DNA of 64,000 nucleotides, from positions 682,001 to 746,000 of the forward strand of contig NZ_CP013197.1 in assembly GCF_001886855.1 (NCBI RefSeq). Reading direction: 5' to 3'. Positions within the stretch are counted from its first letter, which is position 1. The number at the start of each line of letters is the position of its first letter. Source of the DNA: Spiroplasma citri. Its GTDB lineage: Bacteria > Bacillota_I > Bacilli_A > Mycoplasmatales > Mycoplasmataceae. A program made the position numbers and the translations under genes. Of this stretch, positions 56,953-64,000 are shown in pieces. Under the pieces are notes generated by a model. That model was not told where the DNA came from, did not search any database, and saw only the letters and a list, made by a program, of their open reading frames with translations.

Positions 56953-58047
56953 ATGGAATATGTTAAAGTAAAATTAGATAAAAAAGTAAAATTAGAGCAG
57001 TATTTAGAAAAATATCAAGTTGATGGAATTTTATTTCATTCAACCGTTAATCGGTTTTGATTATCTGAATTTGCTTCTTCTGAAGGATATTTGTTATTTA
57101 CAAAAACTGAATCAATCTTGTATTTAGATGGACGTTATATTACTGCTGGTAAAAAGCAAGCAAGAAATGTTACACGTGTCGTTGAAATGGCAACGAATCA
57201 TCCGGGTGGTTTTTTTGGAATGTTACAAAGTGATTTTCTTAAAAACAATGTCAAAATTTTAGCTTTTGAAAGTGATTACTTAACATATTTGACTTATCAA
57301 ACTTTAACAACGAATATATCATCAGTCGCTTTAAAACCAGTTGATTTTTCAGAATTACGAGCAATTAAAACAAATGCTGAAATTGAGGCTTTAAAACAAG
57401 CGTGTGCAATTGGTGATATTGCCATTAATAATGTTATTAAAAAAATTAAAGTTGGAATGACAGAACGTCAAGTTGAACAAATTATTATTAATAGTTTTAT
57501 TGAGGCTGGGGCTGATAAACCTAGTTTTGATACAATTATTGCTTCTGGGTGACGAGGAGCATTACCACACGGACGTGCAACTGATAAAATAATTGCGAAT
57601 AATGAATTAATTACAATTGACTTTGGTTGTATTTATAATGGGTATTGTTCTGATACAACACGAACAATTGGGTTAGGAACGCCATCATCTAAAATGTTAG
57701 AAATTTATGATATTGTTTATGAAGCACAAAGTTTAGGAATGCAAGCAATTAAACCAGGCGTTACGACAGCAATGATTGATAAAATTTGTCGTGATTATAT
57801 TATAAGTAAAGGTTATGGCGAATATTTCACACATTCAACAGGCCATGGAGTTGGCATTGAAATACATGAATTTCCTCGCGTGTCACCATTTTGTGATGTT
57901 TTATTAGAACCAGGAATGGTTATTACTGTTGAACCAGGGATTTATATTCCTGATTTAGGCGGTGTTCGAATTGAAGATGATATTTTAGTCACCGAAAATG
58001 GGTTTCATCTTTTAACAGAAGCAAAACGTGAATTAATTTTAATTTAA
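56953..58047 (+). CDS. pepP: Xaa-Pro aminopeptidase/dipeptidase (M24)
   Basis: 364 codons behind AAAAGGAG. Creatinase N-terminal domain, then the pita-bread fold with metal ligands Asp (ITIDFGC), Asp (CSDTTRTI), His (TGHGVGIEIHE), Glu (TVEPGIYIP) and Glu (RIEDDILV). It cleaves N-terminal X-Pro bonds of peptides taken up from the host. PepQ is an equally possible label. Confidence 0.92.
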
Positions 58048-58051
58048 GCTA

Positions 58052-59254
58052 ATGAAAACAAAATTAACAAAAACACAAATTTTTATTCTTATCTTTTTTA
58101 TTTTCATGCTTTTGTTTCTATTCTTATCATTATTACTAATTATTATTGCTGGTAAAGAAATTTATTATATTCTTTCTAATAATCATCAATTAGGCTTAGT
58201 TGGTAATAGTGGTTTTGGTGTTGAGAAAGGTGTTCAAAATTTTCCATATGTTTTTTTTATCATAGAATATGGCTTTAATTTTATTTTTACAATGCAAATT
58301 AAAAATTCTGCTGGTGAAGTTTTTGCCTCAAATGTTATTCTTTTATATCAAATTGGTTATTTTTTCTTAGTAATAATGATTCCAATTTGTGCCTTAGGTT
58401 TTTTTATTACTATTTTAGTTTTTTTATTAAAACAAAAAAAACCAACATTAAAATCAGAAAATTCATCAGATAATAATGATGAACAGTTATTGGGTGATTT
58501 AAAAACAAATATGAATCAAATTCAAGAATATTTAATTAAATTGCATAAAGATGTTAAAACATTAAAAAAAATTACTGGAATAATTACTTCAAAATCAGTT
58601 ATACCAAATTCAACTCAAGTTAATGATAACCCAGTTGATTATCAAAGCCAAGATTTGGATCTTATTCAAGCAAAGCAAACATCACGGCAACAAAATTCAA
58701 AAATTATTAATCAAGATGAATTAGAACAAACAATTAGTGGAATTGAACGCCCGAAAAGTTTAGTTAATCCAACAAAATATATTATGCCAAAACGTGATGA
58801 AAATTTTGTTAATAATTTTCCAACGCAACAATTTTTATCAACAGAAATGTTATCTGAGTCAAAAAATGAAAAGAAACTTTCATTAAGTGCAATTTTTGAT
58901 CGAAAAAAAATTCAAACCGAATTAGAACAAGATAAAATTGAAGTTGAAGAGCAAATTAATAATGAAGAAATTAATACTTTTTCGTTACAATTTAATGATC
59001 CAACGATAATAGAAAATCAAACATTTCATGAAAAGGTTGGATTTAATTTAAATAATTTTGATTATACAGCTGATGAACACAATAATTCTATTGAAATTAA
59101 GTCTATTTATCAAGTTGGCGATCGAATTATTGATAATGCAATTGAGTATGAAATTATCTTAGTTGTTCCTCATCAACAAAATGATACTGTAATGTATGAA
59201 TTAACTTTAAAATCAACAGAAGATGGAACAATTAAATCTCTTATGAGAGAATAA
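58052..59254 (+). CDS. Two-pass membrane protein with disordered cytosolic tail
   Basis: 400 codons, 4 bp after pepP. TM1 at residues about 9-35 (FILIFFIFMLLFLFLSLLLI), TM2 at about 100-125, then a 270-residue hydrophilic tail with Gln/Asn/Glu-rich segments and a C-terminal beta-like module (SIYQVGDRIIDNAIEYEIIL). Unknown function; possibly a scaffold. Confidence 0.7.
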   Translation: MKTKLTKTQIFILIFFIFMLLFLFLSLLLIIIAGKEIYYILSNNHQLGLVGNSGFGVEKGVQNFPYVFFIIEYGFNFIFTMQIKNSAGEVFASNVILLYQIGYFFLVIMIPICALGFFITILVFLLKQKKPTLKSENSSDNNDEQLLGDLKTNMNQIQEYLIKLHKDVKTLKKITGIITSKSVIPNSTQVNDNPVDYQSQDLDLIQAKQTSRQQNSKIINQDELEQTISGIERPKSLVNPTKYIMPKRDENFVNNFPTQQFLSTEMLSESKNEKKLSLSAIFDRKKIQTELEQDKIEVEEQINNEEINTFSLQFNDPTIIENQTFHEKVGFNLNNFDYTADEHNNSIEIKSIYQVGDRIIDNAIEYEIILVVPHQQNDTVMYELTLKSTEDGTIKSLMRE

Positions 59255-59635
59255 TTTAAAAATATTTTTTACTAAGCAATTAAGATGTTAAAAACAAACA
59301 ATATTTAACAATTATTTACGATTCGATAAAATAAATTAAAAACAATTCATCTCGAATTGTTTTTAATAAATTAGATTATATGTTACTATTTTTATTAAAT
59401 GTTAAACTTGTAATTGTACAGTTGGTCTCATTTTTAATTTGTGTCAAATTATTAAATTTTATACAATGAATTATGTAAAATGAAGTGCAACAAATCTTTA
59501 TTAATTAAATAATATAATAAAAATTACAAAAATCAACCATAAATTTAAAAAAATTAAAAATACTTTAATTTTTCTTTTATTTTACACACATTTAAACACA
59601 CTAAAAAACAATTTATTAAATTTTAATTAATAAAT
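59255..59635. other. Intergenic region with terminator
   Basis: A perfect AAAAACAATTC/GAATTGTTTTT hairpin at 59338-59364 ends the operon. The rest is AT-rich, with no gene or RNA recognised, up to the IS30 stop. Confidence 0.6.
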
Positions 59636-60607
59636 TTATTTAATATTCTGTAAAAATACTTCTTTTGCACTTATTCAAGTTAAACACGGTCGGAGTTTAT
59701 CATTTATAACATTAACTACTCAATCTATTTGTTTTTGACTAACTTTATTAAAATCAGTTCCCTTAGGAAATCAATGTCTTAATTCACTATTCATATATTC
59801 AATTAAAGGTTTTTGTTGTGGTGAACCAGAATCACAAAAATATACTTGTGTTTCAGCAAATATTTCCATTTCTCTTCATTTACTAAATTCTTTCCCTCTA
59901 TCTGTTATTATTCCTTTTATTTTTCCAATTAAATTATTTTTTATAATAATATCTTTAAACTTTTTCTCAACTTCCCTAGCAGTATGATTTTCTAATTTTA
60001 TTGCAAAATATTTTTTACTTAATTGTTCTACTAAAACTAAAATAGCAGATTTATGGTCTTTACCAACCACTGTATCCATTTCAAGTCATCCAACATTAGA
60101 AACTTTATTATCAATATCTCAAATTGACTTAAAATCAGTTAATTTACCACGATTATCAGATTTTCCTTTTCTTTTGTATTTTTTACCATGGTGTCGTAAA
60201 TTCTGTTTTAAAAAACCATAAAAACCTAAACGAATTCATTTATACAATGTTTTAACACAAACGGGAAATTTAACTTTAAATTTTAAAAAATAACAATAAA
60301 TAAGTTCTGATGGTGAATCATGATAAACATTAAATCTCAGATGAATAAAATTTAATTGTTCTTCTGTAAACTTAAATCTTTTATTATTCTTTTTTCTTTT
60401 CTCATAATACATTTTATCTTACTTATAAGCACTATATTCATCAATAGTTTTAAATCTCTTAATTTCTCGTAAAATAGTACTACGATGTCTATTCAAAAAT
60501 TTAGCGATTGCAGAAATATTCTGTTTACCATTCTTTTTTAAAAACATTCTTGATAATAATAATTGTTCTAATTTAACTTTATCTATAAAACTCAAATGAC
60601 TATACAT
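59636..60607 (-). pseudogene. IS30-family transposase with one internal stop (plectrovirus-associated)
   Basis: 324 codons in a single frame if TAA at 60419-60421 is read through. HTH region IAKFLNRHRSTILREIKRF; catalytic domain LEMDTVVGKDHKSAILVLVE, IKGIITDRGKEFSKWREME and DSGSPQQKPLIEYMNSELR (second D and final E). From the literature, SpV1-type plectroviruses carry an IS30-type transposase used for chromosomal insertion. The stop follows EYSAYK; a Ser TCA to TAA change would explain it. Otherwise intact, so recently inactivated. Confidence 0.85.
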
Positions 60608-60726
60608 AACACTTATATACCTTTCATTAACTTATAAAATTAATATTTAATACAAAATAATTGATATATAATTGATATATGAAATAATATTAATTATATA
60701 TAAAACAATAAAAGGAGACAATCTAA

Positions 60727-61134
60727 ATGAAAAAATGACTTAGCATAATAGGAGCAATCGGATTAACCGCAACAAGCACAACAACACTAATAAGTTGTAA
60801 AAAATAAAATAATAATAAAAACGAAGAAGATAATAAACCAGAACTACCAGATAATCAACAACAACATAATCCACAAAAACCACCAAAAGGTAGTAATTGA
60901 AAATTAATTAATGGTTTTGTTAATGAAAAAAATAATGATAATAAAAATTATATTGGAATTATTAAAATTGAAAATGGTTTTATAATTATAAAATGAATTG
61001 GAAAATATATAGATTATAAATATCAATATATTAACATTTATCGTTGAGATGGCGTTGGTGAACCAACATTACCTCAAATAGATAAAAATACCGGTGAAAT
61101 TAATGACTGAAAAGAACAAAAAGGAACTGAATAA
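60727..61134 (+). pseudogene. Plectrovirus-associated lipoprotein, one early stop
   Basis: Starts at ATG 60727 behind AAAGGAG; signal peptide and lipobox LISC (residues 21-24) as in the lipoprotein at 20908 (both have GAI-L-TSTT). TAA stands two codons after the lipobox Cys. The same frame then continues for 109 codons to 61134. The C-terminal domain (YIGIIKIENG, IIKWIGKYID, YRWDGVGEPTLPQIDKNTGE) matches a region of the plectrovirus ORF1 on the opposite strand. Terminator follows. Convergent with ORF1. Confidence 0.75.
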
Positions 61135-61148
61135 CAGTTCCTTTTTTA
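61122..61148. terminator. Convergent terminator between lipoprotein and plectrovirus genes
   Basis: GGAACTG/CAGTTCC stem and T-run covering both stop codons (61134 plus, 61146 minus). Confidence 0.75.
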
Positions 61149-63265
61149 TATTATTAATCGCACAAATTTCATAAAAATAATTAATAAAAAGATATTTGTT
61201 ATTGCACTATACAACGCTGGATTAAATTTTCATACCTCAAATATTTGACTAAAAAAACTATATACTGTTTCAAAAACCTTACCAACACCACTCGCTAATT
61301 CATTAACTTGTTTAACTACCGGAATAGTATTAACAATTCAAATCACCGCACTTCTAATATGAGCACCAAAATCTCATCAACCATCTGGCATTACATATTG
61401 CACTTGTCATCATTGTTTATCAGGAAACAACCCACCATTATTAATTTCTTGTCAATTATAAATCCCAAAATTAAAATCATAATATCGGTACATATCATTC
61501 TCTTTTTGTGCTTGCAATTCAAAAACATTATAACCGATTTTTTGTTTTTCAATTTTTTTATAATTTAAACCATATTTATCTTTTAAAGCATCTTCAAAAA
61601 CATAACCCGAATTTGAATTAATATTATAATTATTAGCAACCGAAAAATCATAATTAAAAACACTACCATAATTATTAATCGTATAAAACCGATTTTTAAA
61701 TGCTGAATATAATTTAATATCTAATTGCTTATATTTATCAGAAAAATAAAAATATCGTGGGTAAATTTTAAAACCATTATTTACTAACAAACCATATTTT
61801 TTATTATAACCTTGAACATAAGTATTATTTTCTAAATCAAAAATCGTACGTAAATAATTAGTATAAAATTTCTGTGAAATCTTAAACATACTATTTAATA
61901 ATTTATCAAATTGTAATTTATCGTTAATATTTTCACTCAACAAAATATTATTAAAATTTTGTAATTTCAACGCAAAAAAGTTAACTAAAACAGTATCATA
62001 TTGTAAATTATCAATATATCCATTTTCAATAAACGAACTACGATTTTGAAACACTGGCACCAATGCACTTGCAAAAAACGACTGTAAAAACTTAGATAAA
62101 TCAAACTGACCGCTAAACTGTTGATAATACTTTAAATCTTTACTATTTAATGATGAATAAATTGAACCATTAAAATTAAAAACTTCACCCATTCCCATTC
62201 GCATAAAACTAAAATTAAAACTTAAATCATCATTATTAATATTATTTAACTCTAAACTACCAGAAATAATTAAATTTGCTTCATCAACAGTCAAAATCAT
62301 CCGATAAATTGCTTTTTTAATATTTTTAACATCCAATTCATCAACCGTCTCAAAATCAAAAATTATCCGCTTTGTACCAACCTTATTCGGATTTTCATAA
62401 TCCGCACTACCACCTTGCTGAACCCTAGTATTTTCTAGCAAAACAGAATATAAAGATAAACTAATAAATTCTTTTACGCGAGTTTGTTGATAACTATTCT
62501 TCGGCAATATAACTTCACCAGTATTTTCATTTATTGTTGGTGTTTGTGGTTGACCCTTACCATCTTAACGATAAACTTTATCATAATAATATGAATAAAA
62601 TTCTTTGTTACCATTTCATTTTATAATATTTCATTTATTATTTTTTTTTGAAAATACCTATATATCATTTTTTAGTATTTCCTTCTCCTAAAACACTTAA
62701 AACTTCTTTTCAATAATTTTCGTTTAACTTAACTCTTGGATAATGATTTTCCTTATAGCGGTCAACATTGTCAACAATTTTTTTAGATACATCATACATC
62801 TTATATTTAACTGCAAAAGCATAAATAAAATCAGTTAAATCATCCAAAAAATTCTCCTTTTTAACATCATAAAATTTTTCAACCATATACTGATTTTTTA
62901 AACTATGTCATTGTTGATAATAATTTAAAAATGTTTCACTAGGTTTATCATAAACAACTCCCGTAGAATAACTATCTTGTAAAAAATCCAAATACCATTT
63001 ATCATTAAATTATAATTTTTTTGATGTTTTTAAAGTTGGATTAATAAAATAATTTGTCTCCGACCAATTTTCAAAAAAACTACTGCGTAAAAACATTGTA
63101 TTAATAAAATCAGTTTCATTAATACCTTTACCAGTAATTATTCTCTTGTTTAAGCGTATAATGCTCCTCATTTAAGGGTCTAAACGCCGTTAAAGTAATA
63201 AATGGAATAACCAAACCCAAAAAACTTAAAATAAATATGGCAAATAAAGATAACGATTTTTTCAT
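61146..63265 (-). pseudogene. Plectrovirus (SpV1-like) ORF1, adsorption/minor coat protein, degraded
   Basis: Signal-anchor start MKKSLSLFAIFILSFLGLVI at 63265. Lesions: frameshift near 63150, TAA near 63010, frameshift in an A-run near 62645, TAA at 62565. After that 351+ codons are open (from 62507) with TGA-Trp, ending in a C-terminal membrane anchor (FLLIIFMKFVRLI). Size (about 700 codons), signal, C-terminal anchor and order before small membrane genes fit ORF1 of Spiroplasma plectroviruses, analogous to pIII of filamentous phages. The segment YIGIFKKKN to NTGEV is shared with the lipoprotein at 60727. Alternative: unrelated surface adhesin, less likely. Confidence 0.7.
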
Positions 63266-63276
63266 AAACTTAACTC

Positions 63277-63513
63277 CTAACTATACAATGTTTTTGAAAC
63301 AATAAACCCAACAATATATAAACTTGATATCGTTAACATTAACGGATGACTAAACAAAACTGCCATTCTGCCAAATAATCAAATCAACCAAGTATCAGAA
63401 TTATATAAATCCATAATAATATTTTTTGCTGATGTAAATTGATTAATAATAACAGTAATAAAACCAGTTCCAAATATCGCAATTGCCGCCACCAATAAAA
63501 CTAATTTAATCAT
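63277..63513 (-). CDS. Small plectrovirus membrane protein
   Basis: 78 codons, two membrane segments ([36 protein letters not shown]), start overlapping the previous stop by one base. Typical of virion or assembly membrane proteins of filamentous phages. Confidence 0.7.
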
Positions 63514-63890
63514 TACTTAACACCTCTTTTAAATTTTGCTTGTTGTCTAACATTTTGACGCTTAATTTCTCGTTTAACTTGCTGCTTATTACTATTTTGA
63601 TAAACATTTTTACCAACATTAATACCTTTTCGTACAGTTGACGAATATACTTGCGAAACACCATTATTAACTGTCGAACCTAAATTATTATATTGTGTTG
63701 ATGTGCCGTGAATTGCATAAATCGATAACTTAATAACCATAAAAAAGATTAAAAAATAAGCAATTGACGTATTTGTCATCGGTAATTTTGTATTTCAAAT
63801 TACATCAAAAATAAACAAAAATATATCAAAAACAAAACTAAAAATCTTGTCTCAATTACTATTATTATTTTCAACTAATAAATTAATCAT
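63513..63890 (-). CDS. Plectrovirus membrane protein with basic tail
   Basis: 125 codons when TGA is Trp (start [13 protein letters not shown] at 63890). Two hydrophobic segments ([29 protein letters not shown]) and a strongly basic C-terminus ([20 protein letters not shown]) that could contact the single-stranded DNA genome. Coat-like candidate. Confidence 0.65.
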
Positions 63891-64000
63891 CTTTACTATT
63901 TCCTTTCTCTTTTTTAGGTTTTAAATTCTTTTTCAAAATATCAATATCAAATAACTCCAATCGTTCTTTAACGCTTAATTTTGTGATTTCTGACCAATAA
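63883..64000 (-). CDS. 3' end of an upstream plectrovirus gene (partial)
   Basis: Last 38 codons (YWSEITKLSVKERLELFDID, ending KEKGNSKDD), overlapping the next start by 8 bp. The rest lies beyond the window. Confidence 0.6.
   Translation of the reverse strand, partial: YWSEITKLSVKERLELFDIDILKKNLKPKKEKGNSKDD

Overview
The window looks like a Spiroplasma chromosome, most likely from the Citri clade. It is strongly AT-rich, and most genes only read through if TGA encodes tryptophan (translation table 4). It carries a fused secDF, a 409-codon multi-membrane protein between relA and alaS that matches the published size of the S. citri motility protein Scm1, filamentous-phage (plectrovirus, SpV1-like) genes, IS30-type and ISLre2/Mbov_0401-type transposases, and many lipoboxes. 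All coordinates come from manual reading; no database search was run. 

Layout. 1-17 kb is mostly a plus-strand housekeeping block: a SNF2 helicase (5' end missing), a broken lipoprotein gene, a frameshifted membrane protein, decayed ruvA-ruvB, then intact secDF, apt, relA/spoT, scm1, alaS and ruvX. At 17.06-18.68 kb and 32.95-33.15 kb lie the two halves of one decayed, repeat-containing gene. It was split by a 14.3-kb island (18.68-32.95 kb). The island holds an intact ISLre2-type transposase, a lipoprotein gene, and a minus-strand tail module of a siphovirus-like phage: head-tail connectors, gp10-like protein, tail terminator, major tail protein, tail-assembly chaperones with a -1 frameshift site, tape measure, Dit-like and Tal/gp37-like proteins, a putative adhesin and holin-like proteins. 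An iteron-bearing early-gene fragment is fused to it. 33.1-37.8 kb returns to host genes (coiled-coil proteins, nusB, a broken ABC ATPase). 38.0-41.1 kb is a decayed type I restriction-modification locus (hsdM, hsdS). groES-groEL at 42.5-44.4 kb are intact. 44.4-51.8 kb is a second mobile mosaic. It has a 0.8-kb direct repeat of part of the first island (long palindrome, small structured RNA, 40-codon ORF), an inverted 1.1-kb copy of the early phage fragment, an adenine/cytosine DNA methyltransferase, a row of very small ORFs, and an IS30 remnant. 51.9-59.3 kb is host again: FNT channel, xseA-xseB, an unknown gene, dxs, an Xaa-Pro peptidase and a membrane protein. 59.6-64.0 kb is an IS30 transposase, a small lipoprotein and the minus-strand genes of a degraded plectrovirus. 

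How it fits together. The core operons are clean, while almost every accessory locus carries frameshifts or stops, so the decay looks biological rather than a uniform assembly problem. The two phage remnants at 18.7-33 kb and 46.8-51 kb appear to be complementary leftovers (late and early genes) of related phages. The most unusual pattern is that two unrelated phages, the tailed one and the plectrovirus, each have a neighbouring small lipoprotein gene whose mature domain copies a domain of that phage's own putative adsorption protein. This suggests surface-anchored decoys acting in superinfection exclusion.
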